Positions 33,652 through 42,959 are shown, numbered from the stretch's first letter. The stretch is 64,000 nt of DNA from Polyangiaceae bacterium (GCA_025937785.1 JAICQQ010000004.1:62001-126000); one strand, 5' to 3'. The notes: generated by a model from the letters alone, not told the origin. Numbers and translations: made by a program.

Positions 33652-34347
33652 TCAGTGGGTTGGGGGTGGATCTCCTCGCAGTAGGCTGAGGTCCTTCGTG
33701 TAGTGATACCGGATCTGAAGCTCGTCGTAGCGGGCATCGCGTCCGACGGGGCAGCTGTCGCGCACCGCCAGCCACCTCTGCCAGGCCGCCTCGGGCGCAT
33801 CGACAGCCCTCTGAAAGGGGCCCAAGCAAGGTCCCGGGCAGCGCGCGCACGGGCGCTCCAACACCGGCTCGGACTCGCCGCTGTACTGCTCGGCGAAGAC
33901 GACCACGGCTCTCAGTCCGAGCCAGGGACCCACGCGCGGGTGGACGCTGAGGTGGCTCGGCGAGAGCCCCGCCAGCCCCGCGACGTCGGCGATGCGCTGG
34001 ATGGGGATCACGGGGTCGGTGTGGTGCGAGAAAAAGGCGGCGCTCGGCCGGGGAGTCGCGCGCTGCAGCTCGGCCACGACGCGTTCGGTGTACGCGTCCA
34101 GCGGATGCGCGGCGGCACACAGCCGCGCGTCCTCGCGGACCGCGGCGCGCAGTACTTGCCACAACGCCGCCCCGTGAGCGATGACGATCCCGAGAGGTTT
34201 TGGCAGTGCGAACTCCGGCAAGCGAAAGGAGCTACCCAGCGCGCGCGGCGAACGGTTGTAGCTGGCGGCGTCGAAGCTCTGCACCAGATCGAAACCGCGA
34301 ACCCGTAGCACCTCCGTCCAGCGAGTGACGATCTCCACAGCGGTCAC
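33652..34347 (-). CDS. CblC/MMACHC-like protein, candidate cobalamin-processing protein
   Basis: A 231-residue protein resembling animal MMACHC (CblC), a flavin-dependent protein that removes upper ligands from cobalamin. Shared features in order: a GFDL start followed by SYN and FRLP (about 18-45), a central DPVIPIQRIADVAGLAG where MMACHC has its AHVAG stretch, and SVHPRVGPWLGLRAVVV, matching the MMACHC SGVCIHPRFGGWFAIRGVV block. The His of AHVAG is Asp here. The C-terminal third contains three extra Cys (CARCPGPC). GTG at 34347 overlaps the upstream gene as GTGA. Identification is from memory of the human protein, so moderate. Confidence 0.65.
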   Translation of the reverse strand: MTAVEIVTRWTEVLRVRGFDLVQSFDAASYNRSPRALGSSFRLPEFALPKPLGIVIAHGAALWQVLRAAVREDARLCAAAHPLDAYTERVVAELQRATPRPSAAFFSHHTDPVIPIQRIADVAGLAGLSPSHLSVHPRVGPWLGLRAVVVFAEQYSGESEPVLERPCARCPGPCLGPFQRAVDAPEAAWQRWLAVRDSCPVGRDARYDELQIRYHYTKDLSLLRGDPPPTH

Positions 34348-35330
34348 GCTTCAGCTCCAGTTTCCGCGTACGGCAGCGAGCTCTGCGCCGCTCGCGTTGC
34401 CTGGGCGGGTTCGCGAGCGGGCGCAACGACGAGCACGTCCACGAGTCGCCGCAGCGTGCCCCGAAAGTGGGGATCGCGCTCGATCTGTTGCACGCAGTCG
34501 AACTGGAGCTGGCGTTCTATACGACGCGAGTAACCGAACTTGCACAAGAACAAGCGGGCGGTGTCCACCCGAAACGCTCGGCTCATCTTGATAGCCTCGG
34601 ACACGGCTCGCCGCAGCGCGCTGAGCTGTCGTCGCTGCGGCAGCGTGTGGGGCGGGACGTGTTCGAGCAACGCGCACACCTCGCGCTCTTTCAGCGACTC
34701 GCGCAACGTATTGCTGGCTACGAACCCCGAGAGCAGCGCCCACACGACCGGCACCTCGCCGAGCTCGAGCATCAGATCGCCGATGGCGCGCTTGGCTTGA
34801 GTGCGGTGCCGATAGCTGTTGATGGAGAAGAACCATCGATGCAACGAGCCGCCCACGCAGCAGGCCGCGAGGTACTCGGCCGCCATCGCAAACGCCTCAC
34901 CCGCGAGCACCCAGGGCAAATGACCTGGATCGGCGAAAGCTTCGCGCACCGGGCGTGAACCGAACGCCACGGCATAGGCGACGGCGTGAGCCGCTTCGTG
35001 AAGCACGTAGTTGGGGCTAGGCCGATTCGACGACAACTCGGCCAGCGTGAAGAACCCCGGACGAGCGGCTTCGAGCCGTTCCAGCGCGGTCACGTTGTCG
35101 CGATACGGGATCTTCCGGCTCTCGAGCACCAGGTCGAGCCCCAGCAGCGGAAACCCGAAGTACCCGCCGGGGTCGCGTTCGCTGAAGCCGTAGCCGCGCG
35201 CGAGCGCCTCGCTGCGGATGCGAGCGAAGAACGGATTGTGGGCACACAGGTAGCCGTCGCCGAGGTTTCTGGGCAGGCCGCCCGTGGCCAAGCTGCGCTG
35301 GTGCTGCTCGAGCACGAGCGCGAGCTTCAT
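34344..35330 (-). CDS. HExxH-containing protein, possible zinc metalloprotease
   Basis: A 328-residue protein, not otherwise recognised. His111-Glu112-Ala-Ala-His115 (VLHEAAHAVAYAV) is a zincin-type HExxH on a hydrophobic helix, and Glu145 or Glu152 downstream could be the third zinc ligand. No signal peptide is seen; a few hydrophobic stretches occur around 140-200. ATG at 35330 overlaps the phosphoesterase stop (ATGA), and its own stop overlaps the CblC-like gene, so these three genes are translationally coupled. Peptidase activity is an inference from the motif only. Confidence 0.6.
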   Translation of the reverse strand: MKLALVLEQHQRSLATGGLPRNLGDGYLCAHNPFFARIRSEALARGYGFSERDPGGYFGFPLLGLDLVLESRKIPYRDNVTALERLEAARPGFFTLAELSSNRPSPNYVLHEAAHAVAYAVAFGSRPVREAFADPGHLPWVLAGEAFAMAAEYLAACCVGGSLHRWFFSINSYRHRTQAKRAIGDLMLELGEVPVVWALLSGFVASNTLRESLKEREVCALLEHVPPHTLPQRRQLSALRRAVSEAIKMSRAFRVDTARLFLCKFGYSRRIERQLQFDCVQQIERDPHFRGTLRRLVDVLVVAPAREPAQATRAAQSSLPYAETGAEA

Positions 35331-35935
35331 CCTCGCTCCAACGCTGGGATCCGCACGAAATGCTCGGACAACGTCGTAGTGTCGAGCACGCCGACGCATG
35401 GGTCGTAGCTTCGATGCAGGGTCCCAGCGTTGACCAGCACGAGCTCGCCGATACGCCGCAACATCGGTAGATGCGTATGGCCTGCGATCAGGATGCGGTG
35501 TTCGCCGCTCGTGAGCAAGCGCTGGAGCGCGTCGTTCGAGTCGAGCGCGTAGCCGAAATCGTCGGGCCTCACCCCGAGCATGTCATCGTACGCCGTGCCG
35601 TGGCAGAGCAGGGCGCTGCCAGCGGGGGTCTCGATGCTGGCGGTCACCGGCAGCCCGCTCAGCCACTCGCGGCTTTCGGGGCTGGCCGCTCCCAGTGACG
35701 ACGCCTGTGGCAAGTCGCGCATCTTTTGTGCGAGGAACCAGCGATCGTGGTTGCCACGTACCGTGATCACCCCATGTGAATCGAGGAGCTCGCAACAGGC
35801 GTCGAGATCGCCGAATCCGTCCGCAATGTCACCGACGCACACGCACAAGTCGACGCCTTGGTCCGCGAGCCACGCTAGCGCCCACGCGAGCGCCAAGTCT
35901 TCTTGATGCACGTCCCCGATGAGCCCGATCCGCAT
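35327..35935 (-). CDS. Calcineurin-like metallophosphoesterase (YfcE/MJ0936-like)
   Basis: A 202-residue two-metal phosphoesterase. Motifs in order: GLIGDVH (about 4-10), VGDIADG, VRGNHD, LLCHGT and ILIAGHTHLP, which provide the conserved Asp, Asn and His metal ligands. Small proteins of this size often act as phosphodiesterases; the substrate is unknown. ATG at 35935 begins directly with the first strand; an in-frame ATG six codons upstream is less likely. First gene of a leftward coupled trio. The 137 bases upstream are AT-rich for this genome (36040 region) and probably hold the promoter. Confidence 0.85.
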   Translation of the reverse strand: MRIGLIGDVHQEDLALAWALAWLADQGVDLCVCVGDIADGFGDLDACCELLDSHGVITVRGNHDRWFLAQKMRDLPQASSLGAASPESREWLSGLPVTASIETPAGSALLCHGTAYDDMLGVRPDDFGYALDSNDALQRLLTSGEHRILIAGHTHLPMLRRIGELVLVNAGTLHRSYDPCVGVLDTTTLSEHFVRIPALERG

Positions 35936-36072
35936 GAGGCACGCTTCTAGCACGACCCAGACGCGAAACGAGCCCAGCGACTAGCGTGCTGTCTCCATAT
36001 TTCGAACTCTGGCGTCCGATTGAGACTAGGAAAGCGTTGTTTATTTTCGTGGCGAATCGAAGATGCACCACA

Positions 36073-37017
36073 CTAGCGAGCGTCGCCGACGCTGCCTGCC
36101 AAAGGCAACGCGCCAGCGACGATACGTTCCGAAACCTGCCAGAGCCTCTCCGCGACCGCCATGTCTCGCGCGGCCCGCCGCGGCTGCCTCACGTTGCAGT
36201 CCACGAAATATTCACCGTTTTGGCTCATGGACGGGTGCACTGCCACGTAACATTGCGTGGCGGCGCCTTGCGCGGGTGTTTTCAGGAACAGCGGTTCGCC
36301 GAGCTGCATTAGCGTGCGCATCACCGGCGTCAGGCTGCGCTGCAGATTGGTCATGATCACTCCGGGATGCACTGCGTTGGCGGACTGCCCGGGCGGCAAA
36401 CGTCGGGCCAGCGCCTTGGCGAACAAAAGATTTGCGATCTTGCTGCGCCCATAAGCGCTCCAGGCGCTGTAACTCCGTTCGCCGGCCAGGTTGTCGAAAT
36501 CGATGCCGCCGCGCGGCGCCATGCGGTGCGCGTCGCTGCTCACCATGACGATGCGGCCCGCTGGAGCGAGGCGCGGCAAGAGCCGGGTGACGAGCAAGAA
36601 ATGGCCGATGTGGTTGGTGAAAAACTGCTTTTCGTAGCCGCACACGAGCTCCAGCCGAGGCAACGCCATGATGCCCGCGTTGCAGATGACGGCGTCGAGC
36701 AGCGCTCCGCTGGCAGTGACCGTGTCCACGCACGCCAACACCGAAGCGGGGTCGGCCAGATCGCAAGCCAATGGCAGCGCTTCGCCCCGGAGCGTGCGAC
36801 ACAGCGCTTCGGCTTTCTCGCTGGTGCGGGCCGCCGCGAAGATGCGCGCGCCGCGCTCGGACAGCACCCGAGCGCTGACTTCCCCGAGGCCAGAGGTCGC
36901 ACCGGTCACGAGCAGGTTCTTTCCAGTAAGATCTAGGCCGGCGGTCACCTCGTCGGCGGTGGAGCCGAAGCCGAAGCCGTTCGAACCCTTCTGCAGTATC
37001 AGCGATGCTAGTGACAC
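36073..37017 (-). CDS. Short-chain dehydrogenase/reductase (retinol-dehydrogenase-like)
   Basis: A 314-residue NAD(P)-dependent SDR. TGATSGLG (about 39-46) binds the cofactor, NAG follows at about 113, the catalytic Ser is in VMVSSDAH and the active-site Tyr-x-x-x-Lys is YGRSKIA. The layout matches the WW-domain oxidoreductase/retinol dehydrogenase-like group that acts on lipophilic alcohols or ketones. GTG at 37017 has GGAGGG upstream with about 10-base spacing. It follows the kinase gene on the same strand, separated by a hairpin. Confidence 0.85.
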   Translation of the reverse strand: MSLASLILQKGSNGFGFGSTADEVTAGLDLTGKNLLVTGATSGLGEVSARVLSERGARIFAAARTSEKAEALCRTLRGEALPLACDLADPASVLACVDTVTASGALLDAVICNAGIMALPRLELVCGYEKQFFTNHIGHFLLVTRLLPRLAPAGRIVMVSSDAHRMAPRGGIDFDNLAGERSYSAWSAYGRSKIANLLFAKALARRLPPGQSANAVHPGVIMTNLQRSLTPVMRTLMQLGEPLFLKTPAQGAATQCYVAVHPSMSQNGEYFVDCNVRQPRRAARDMAVAERLWQVSERIVAGALPLAGSVGDAR

Positions 37018-37049
37018 GCTTTTGCGACCCTCCGGTCAAGCTTCATGCG

Positions 37050-37068
37050 GCGTTCCTCGCGAGAACGC
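37050..37068 (-). terminator. Hairpin between kinase and SDR genes
   Basis: GCGTTC/GAACGC forms a 6-bp stem with a 7-base loop, 19 bases after the kinase stop on the same strand. There is no T-run, so this may be a weak or factor-dependent terminator. Confidence 0.3.
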
Positions 37069-37086
37069 AAGTCGCTTGCCACCCGG

Positions 37087-39240
37087 TCAGTCGCCGCTGC
37101 CGGTCTTGACCGTCCCCGAGCGCTGCGTCGCGCGCTTTTGAGCGAGGTTCTTCGCCTGACTGAAGATGTTTCCGCCGGTCTTCGGCGCGGCTTTGGCGGC
37201 TTGGCGCCGTGGCGCCACCGTCCCACCCGAGCGAGCGCCCGGCGCCGAGGTCGCGTCGGCGGACAGGACCGGCAACGCTTCGAGATCGACCGCTTGTCCC
37301 ACCGGCGCGGTCGTGCGCGTGGGCGCGTCGGTTCGCTTGGGAGCTGTCGCCTTCTTGGCTTTGGGAGCGCGCGCCGTGGTGCGTTTGGGCTGGGGTGCGC
37401 TGGGGACAGGAGGCGGCGCCGCGGCAGGCAACGCGACGAGCGCGCTGTCTGAGGGGGCGGCTTCGGCTTCGGCCTCGGCTTCGTCGTCGCCACCCATCGC
37501 GGCCACCAACATCACCAACAGGACCAGCACGAGCACTGCGCCGCCAATCAACGACCACTGCTGGCGACTGGGCGCCCGCACCGCTGCCGTGAGCGCCGAG
37601 CGTGCGGTGGTCGTTTCGGTCGGGCGGGTGACGACCGCGCCCGCGACCGGCACGTCAGAGAAGGGCACCACCCGGCGCGCGGGCAACGCGGAGTCGTGAG
37701 GTGGGGGAGAGCTGGGGGCTGACGGAGGGGCCTCTGCGCGCGCGGCGGCAAAGGCCGCGAGCGCTGCGCTGGTTGTTTGCACGGAGGACGGGCTCTGGTA
37801 GACCGGCGTGGGGATGCGCGCGCCCGGATCTCCGTCATCGTGATCATGCGCGGGGACCGCGTGGGCCCCAGCCTCAGCGGCAGCAAGGTCGTGGGCTGGC
37901 GCCTCGAGGGACGGGGCACTCGCTGCTTGCAAGGGCGGAGACGCCGCCAGCAGTGCCGTGGGCGGCGGGGGTCTCGAAGGCTGGCTGGCGGCAGTCGTTG
38001 GTCGCCGAGGCGGCGGCTGCTGCGACGGACGCGGGGGCGACGGAGGGCGAGGCGGTGGCTGCGAGGCATGAGCCGGGCGAGTCCCCGTGCTGCGGGCCTC
38101 CTGCGGGCTCACCGGACTCGTCGGCGGATCGCTGGGCGCTGGCGGCGGCACGGACGCGACCGGCGGTACCGAGGGCGCTGACGTGACGGACGGCACCGAC
38201 GCGGCCGACGGGGCGCTGGCGCTGCCCTCTGGCTCCGCAAGTTCCGCGTCGACGACGCTCTCGATGTAGGTGTCGGAGGCGTCGTGTTCGGCAACGAAGA
38301 GATCGGGCTGCGAGTCCGAATGCACGGCACGGGCAGCAGCTGCCGCCTCGACATCGAGCGTTTCGTCCTCGAGTCGAGAGCTGGCACGGCGCACGGCCAG
38401 CAACATCACGGTCGCATTCGGCCAGCGATCTTTCTTCTCGAACTCGAGCGCCTTGTTCACGAGCTCGATCAGCGACGCCGGCAGCTCGGCGCGGTACTCT
38501 TCGAGCTTGGGTGCGTGCCGCATCATCGCCACGGCCAGGGCCTCGTTGGTAGTGGCGGCTTGATGCACGTTGCGCCCGGTGAGCAACGTGAACATGGTGG
38601 CGCCGAGTGCCCACACGTCGCTCTGCGCATCCACCTCTTCCCAGCGACCGCGCGCCTGTTCCGGCGGCATGAACGCGGGGGTACCCATCAGGCCGTCCGT
38701 GAGCGTTTTGGTAGGATCGGTGCTGAGAGCGCGGGCGCGGGCGATACCGAAGTCGAGCAGCTTGACTTCGCCATTTTGCGCCAGCAGCATGTTTTCTGGC
38801 TTGAGGTCGCGGTGCACGACGCCGCGCGTGTGCGCGGTCGCCAAGGCATGCAGCACCTGATCCATGAAGCTCAGCACCTCTTCGGCCGGCAGCGGACCCT
38901 TCCGCCGCAGACGCGCCTCGAGGGTTTCACCTTCGACCAGCTCCATGACCAAGTAGGCGCAGCCGTCTTCGGTGATGTCGTCGTCGTCGATGCTCACGAC
39001 ACCCGGGTGATCGACCATGTTGGCCAGGTAACCCTCGCGCAGAAAGCGCTCGCGGATCGTGGCTTGCGCGGACAGCTCCGGATGCATGATCTTCAAGGCA
39101 GCGCGCTTGGAATTCCGATGGGTGGCGGCATACACCGAAGCCATGCCGCCCACGCCAATCAGGCGATCGACGGTCCACTTGCCGTTGATGACGGTGCCGA
39201 CCCGAGCCAGCGATATCTTTTCGGTCTCGTTGTCACGCAT
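37087..39240 (-). CDS. Membrane-anchored serine/threonine protein kinase
   Basis: A 717-residue eukaryote-like (Pkn2/PknB type) kinase. The kinase domain covers about 20-285: Gly loop GVGGMASV (29-36), Lys50 in ALKIM, HRDLKPEN with catalytic Asp145, DFG at 163-165 and TPAFMPPEQ in the activation segment. A Pro/Ser/Ala-rich linker of about 270 residues follows, then one membrane helix (about 564-582), then a 135-residue Ala/Lys/Thr-rich basic tail that would be periplasmic. There is no PASTA or other known sensor domain, so the signal is unknown. ATG at 39240. Divergent from the C45-type hydrolase gene. Confidence 0.92.
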   Translation of the reverse strand: MRDNETEKISLARVGTVINGKWTVDRLIGVGGMASVYAATHRNSKRAALKIMHPELSAQATIRERFLREGYLANMVDHPGVVSIDDDDITEDGCAYLVMELVEGETLEARLRRKGPLPAEEVLSFMDQVLHALATAHTRGVVHRDLKPENMLLAQNGEVKLLDFGIARARALSTDPTKTLTDGLMGTPAFMPPEQARGRWEEVDAQSDVWALGATMFTLLTGRNVHQAATTNEALAVAMMRHAPKLEEYRAELPASLIELVNKALEFEKKDRWPNATVMLLAVRRASSRLEDETLDVEAAAAARAVHSDSQPDLFVAEHDASDTYIESVVDAELAEPEGSASAPSAASVPSVTSAPSVPPVASVPPPAPSDPPTSPVSPQEARSTGTRPAHASQPPPRPPSPPRPSQQPPPRRPTTAASQPSRPPPPTALLAASPPLQAASAPSLEAPAHDLAAAEAGAHAVPAHDHDDGDPGARIPTPVYQSPSSVQTTSAALAAFAAARAEAPPSAPSSPPPHDSALPARRVVPFSDVPVAGAVVTRPTETTTARSALTAAVRAPSRQQWSLIGGAVLVLVLLVMLVAAMGGDDEAEAEAEAAPSDSALVALPAAAPPPVPSAPQPKRTTARAPKAKKATAPKRTDAPTRTTAPVGQAVDLEALPVLSADATSAPGARSGGTVAPRRQAAKAAPKTGGNIFSQAKNLAQKRATQRSGTVKTGSGD

Positions 39241-39629
39241 ACGACCCCCTCATGCCGCCCATCACTGCTCGAGCTGGGGGTTAGCCCCAAGGGTTCCGGG
39301 GGTAGAAATGCGGTTTCTGCGTGTGCGAAAACACCGTGCCGTTCGCGGACGGGAGTACAACGTCATCCGATTTCGTGCAAGCTTGCGCTGCAAACCTCGT
39401 ACGGCGGCCATGGTAAGAAGGGCTCAAGCATGGCCCCGTGCGTTCCAAGAATCACGACATTTCAACCCTCGCGCGCGCCGAAGACGGGCCGGGTCGGCCC
39501 CAGGTTCGCGCAGGAATGACCTTTTTCCACACCGCCGGACGTGTTTCTGAACCGTTACGCAGCAAACCGGGGGCTCCGGGGCTCCGGTTGTGGCACGGGC
39601 GGCTGGGAACTACGATCCGCGGAGCGACG
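39241..39629. other. 389-base divergent intergenic region
   Basis: No gene is supported here. It holds a small stem (TGGGG/CCCCA) near 39280 and a hairpin AACCGG/CCGGTT at 39565-39589 containing a GGGGCTCC tandem duplication, 40 bases upstream of the hydrolase start. Promoters for both flanking genes are expected but not recognised. Confidence 0.35.
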
Positions 39630-40721
39630 ATGAGCAAAGAACCGTACGAACTTCGACAGATCCACTGCCAAGGAACGCCCACCGAAATGGGGCACGCTCA
39701 CGGCGAACAGCTGCGTGAGGAAATCCATCGCTTCGTGGCGCAGAGGTTCGAGGCGCTCGAGGCCTACATGGTCGAACGAAACCAGCTCGACATCCCTGGC
39801 TTCCTCGCGGTGGGCAGCGAATGCTTACGCATCGCCGAGGTCTGGGATCCGGAGGGCACTCGGGAACTGGTAGCCACTGCCGAAGCTGCGAACGTCGACG
39901 CCGTGCGCCTGTACGCCGCCGGGAACATGACCGATCTGCGGGACGTCGTGCTTTTGCCGTCGGCCGCCGCGGACGAGGGTTGCTCGGCGCTGGTCGTTCC
40001 GCCGAACCTGAGCGCCGACGCGCGGCTGTATGCCGCACAGACTTGGGATCTCAATCCGACGGATCTCGACTTCGTGGTGGCGGTGCACCGCAAGCCCGCG
40101 CGCGGACCGGAGAGCTGGTCCGTCACCTGCACCGGTTGCCTGTCGTTGATGGGCATGAACGAAGCTGGGCTGACCGTGGGCACCACGAACATCAAGGCCA
40201 AGGACACGCGACCGGGCGTCGGGTACCTGAGCCTGCTCCACCGCGCGCTCGCCACCAGCAGCGTCGCGGAAGCGAAGGCGCTGATCCAGAGCGCGCCCCG
40301 CGCCGCCGCGCACACCTACTGGCTCGCCGACGCGGACGCTGCGGTGGAGCTCGAGTGCGGAGGCCGTCGAATCAGCGAGCGGCGCCTCGACTCCCGGGCG
40401 CTCACGCGCACCAATCACTGCATGGAGCCGGGTCTCGTCGCCCTGCAGGGCGAGCCGACCAGCGTATCGAGCGCGAAACGCCTCGAGAAGCTCGATGCCT
40501 GGCTGGAGCAGGGCAACCAGAACTTGGCAACCCTGCGAGCGCTGTTCAGCGATCGCTCCGAAGGGCTCGACAGCATCAACCGTTATCTCGAGGATGGCAC
40601 GGGCACGAGCACGAACGCCTGCATGATCGGCGTACCTGCGCGCCGAGAGCTATGGGCCTGCCGCGGGCCCGCCGATCGCAGCAGCTGGGTACGCCTCGCG
40701 TTCGAAGCGGCGCGGGGCTGA
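39630..40721 (+). CDS. C45-family (acyl-CoA:6-APA acyltransferase-like) Ntn hydrolase
   Basis: A 363-residue protein of the peptidase C45/penicillin acyltransferase family. The nucleophile is probably Cys118 in ADEGCSALVV, matching the DxGCT-type cleavage site where family proenzymes self-process, followed by TWDLNP, which resembles the usual QNWDW-like block. Relatives hydrolyse or transfer acyl groups on amides; a role in beta-lactam synthesis is not implied. The N-terminus (GTPTEMGHAHGEQL) also matches the family. ATG at 39630 has GGAG with 6-base spacing; a longer in-frame upstream extension is Arg/Gly-rich and unlikely. Confidence 0.82.
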   Translation: MSKEPYELRQIHCQGTPTEMGHAHGEQLREEIHRFVAQRFEALEAYMVERNQLDIPGFLAVGSECLRIAEVWDPEGTRELVATAEAANVDAVRLYAAGNMTDLRDVVLLPSAAADEGCSALVVPPNLSADARLYAAQTWDLNPTDLDFVVAVHRKPARGPESWSVTCTGCLSLMGMNEAGLTVGTTNIKAKDTRPGVGYLSLLHRALATSSVAEAKALIQSAPRAAAHTYWLADADAAVELECGGRRISERRLDSRALTRTNHCMEPGLVALQGEPTSVSSAKRLEKLDAWLEQGNQNLATLRALFSDRSEGLDSINRYLEDGTGTSTNACMIGVPARRELWACRGPADRSSWVRLAFEAARG

Positions 40722-40743
40722 ACGACTTGCTGCTTGGTGGCGC

Positions 40744-42816
40744 TCAAGCGCGGGTCGGCTTGCGCGGCGCCGACGCGGCTGCCTTCTTGCGGGTCTTCTT
40801 GGCGCTGACGGGGGCCTTCGGCGGCTCGGCGAAGAGCTCCTGCGACTGCTCGGCGATGCGGCGGGCTCGCTCGGTTTCTCCGCGCATTTCCATGACGAAC
40901 CGGCTCACCAGGCTCGGCCTCGGCTTGCCCCACTTCATGCGGGTCTTGCTCATCGTGATGGTCAAGAACTCTTGGGCGCGCGTCACGCCGACGTAGCAAA
41001 GCCGCCGCTCTTCGTCGATGTTGCGTGCGCCATCGGTCACGGAACGCTGATGGGGCAACAGCCCCTCTTCCATGCCCACCAGGTACACGTGCGGGAACTC
41101 GAGGCCCTTGGCGCTGTGCAGCGTCATCAGCGTGACGGCGTGTACCTTGCGCTCTTTGTCGTCGTTCTTCAGATCCTCGCGGCCGCTCAGCACCGTCTCT
41201 TCCAAAAATCCGAGCAGGGTGGGGGCAGGCGTGCGTGATTCGTACAACGCGATCGAGTTGACGAGTTCTTCGACGACAGCCCAGCGCGCTTCGACGTCGC
41301 CCGAGGTCTTGTACACCCGCTCCAGCTCGGCTCGATACGCGACTTCCTCCAGCAGCTTCTGGAACAGCTCGGACAAGGGTCGCTTCCCGAGGTCGGCGCG
41401 ATAGCGTTCGATGAGCTGCCGGAACTGCTCGATGCGCTCACTCACGGCGTGGCTCAAGCTGCCGTCGGCGCCAGCGTCGGGCAGCAGGCTCCAGAGCGGC
41501 TTTCCAGCGGCGACCGCCTTCTCGAGCAAGGCTTCGATCGACCCCGTGCCGATGCCGCGCGGCGGCGTGTTGATGATCCGGAGCAGCGAAACCTCGTCCG
41601 CGGGGTTTGCCAGGACCTTCATGTAGCCGAGCAGGTCTTTGACCTCTTTGCGGTCGTAAAATGACATGCCTCCGATCAGCACGTACGGCACCTTCTCGCG
41701 CCTGAGCTCGAGTTCGAACGCCCGCGGTTGTTCGTTGGTGCGGAACAGGATCGCGATGTCGCTCGGGCTCACGCGCTCCTCGCCGCCAGCTGCGAGCTTG
41801 CTGCGAATGTCGCGCACCACGGCTTCGGCTTCCTTGGTCTCGTCGTCGAAGCGAAAGAAGCGCGGCGCTGGGCCGGGGGGCCGCATGCTCTTCAATGTCT
41901 TCTGATGGCGGGTGCTGTTGTGGGCGATGAGCGTGTTCGCCAGGCCCAAGATGCCGGGTGTCGAGCGGTAGTTCTCTTCCAGGCGCACGACCTTGGCGTC
42001 TTGCCAGTCGCGCTTGAAGTTGAGGATGTGCGTCACCTCTGCCCCGCGCCAGCCGTAGATCGACTGATCATCGTCGCCGACGACGCACAGGTTGCGGTGC
42101 CCCTGAGCCAGCGCCTTGACGATGCGGTACTGGAGCCCGTTGGTGTCCTGGTACTCGTCGATCAGCAGGTGATCGAAGCGCGACGCTTCCGCGTAGCGGG
42201 CCTCCGGGTGGTCCCGAAACAGCTCCTCCGTCAAGAGCAGAAGGTCGTCGAAGTCGACGGCGCCCGCGGCCTTCAGCGCCGCTTGATAGCGGACATACGC
42301 CATCGCGCACAGGTGCTGCACGTCGCCCTCCGCGCGTGCTTCAGCCTCGCCTGGCCGCAGCGACTGGCTCTTCAAGCCCGAGATCATGGACAAGAGCTCA
42401 CCTGGCTTCAGGGTCTGATGGCCGACGCGAATGTCCCGCAAGGCCGTGCGCGCGAGCGTCTCTTGGTCACCGCGATCGTAAATCGTGAACTCTTTGGGGT
42501 AGCCAAGGCGGTCGATGTGACGCCGCAAGATGCGCACGCACAGCGCGTGGAACGTCGAAATCTCGGGCGGCTCGGTCTTCTTGGGGCGGCCGAGCAGGTG
42601 CAGCGCGCGCTCTTTCATCTCGCGAGCGGCTTTATTGGTGAAGGTCACCGCGAGGATGCGGTGCGGCTGAATGCGGTTTCGTATCAGCTCGGCGATGCGA
42701 TAGGTGATGACGCGGGTCTTCCCGGTCCCCGCTCCGGCGAGCACCAGCAGGGGACCCTGGCGCGTCATCACCGCTTCGCGTTGCGCTGGGTTGAGGTCAG
42801 GCACGCGCCACCCCAT
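40744..42816 (-). CDS. UvrD/PcrA/Rep-type ATP-dependent DNA helicase
   Basis: A 690-residue superfamily 1A helicase. Motif Q/I: NPAQREAV and LAGAGTGKT; motif Ia FTNKAAREM; II DEYQDTN; III VVGDDDQSIYGWRGA; IV LEENYRST; V/VI MTLHSAKGLEFPHVYLVGMEEGLLP and EERRLCYVGVTRA. It unwinds DNA in repair and restart of replication. The C-terminus is a basic Lys/Ala/Arg tail. ATG at 42816 is used; a GTG at 42804 is close. An exceptional inverted repeat lies 35 bases upstream. I do not assign uvrD versus pcrA versus rep. Confidence 0.93.
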   Translation of the reverse strand: MGWRVPDLNPAQREAVMTRQGPLLVLAGAGTGKTRVITYRIAELIRNRIQPHRILAVTFTNKAAREMKERALHLLGRPKKTEPPEISTFHALCVRILRRHIDRLGYPKEFTIYDRGDQETLARTALRDIRVGHQTLKPGELLSMISGLKSQSLRPGEAEARAEGDVQHLCAMAYVRYQAALKAAGAVDFDDLLLLTEELFRDHPEARYAEASRFDHLLIDEYQDTNGLQYRIVKALAQGHRNLCVVGDDDQSIYGWRGAEVTHILNFKRDWQDAKVVRLEENYRSTPGILGLANTLIAHNSTRHQKTLKSMRPPGPAPRFFRFDDETKEAEAVVRDIRSKLAAGGEERVSPSDIAILFRTNEQPRAFELELRREKVPYVLIGGMSFYDRKEVKDLLGYMKVLANPADEVSLLRIINTPPRGIGTGSIEALLEKAVAAGKPLWSLLPDAGADGSLSHAVSERIEQFRQLIERYRADLGKRPLSELFQKLLEEVAYRAELERVYKTSGDVEARWAVVEELVNSIALYESRTPAPTLLGFLEETVLSGREDLKNDDKERKVHAVTLMTLHSAKGLEFPHVYLVGMEEGLLPHQRSVTDGARNIDEERRLCYVGVTRAQEFLTITMSKTRMKWGKPRPSLVSRFVMEMRGETERARRIAEQSQELFAEPPKAPVSAKKTRKKAAASAPRKPTRA

Positions 42817-42850
42817 GACAAAGGCGGACCGCAATCGCAAGCTTGACAAT

Positions 42851-42921
42851 GCCAGCGCCCCTTAAATAGCTAGATTTGGGCGCCTCCCGCGAGGGCGCGC
42901 GCCCATCTAGCGGGCGCTGGC
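42851..42921. repeat. Large multi-segment inverted repeat
   Basis: Three paired segments fold around one centre: GCCAGCGCCC (42851-42860) with GGGCGCTGGC (42912-42921); GCTAGAT (42869-42875) with ATCTAGC (42905-42911); GGGCGC (42878-42883) with GCGCCC (42899-42904). That gives 23 base pairs with all unpaired bases on one side (CTTAAATA and TT) and a 15-base loop. It sits downstream of the Gly/Pro-rich protein gene and upstream of the helicase gene, so it could be a terminator, an operator or a mobile palindromic element. Confidence 0.6.
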
Positions 42922-42938
42922 TGGGCTCGAAAGGCCCC

Positions 42939-42959
42939 GCCGCGGCGCTATGCCGCGGC
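42939..42959 (-). terminator. GC-rich hairpin at the end of the Gly/Pro-rich protein gene
   Basis: GCCGCGGC pairs with GCCGCGGC (8-bp stem, 5-base loop) across the stop codon at 42948. With the larger inverted repeat next to it, it may end transcription of that gene. No T-run is present. Confidence 0.4.
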
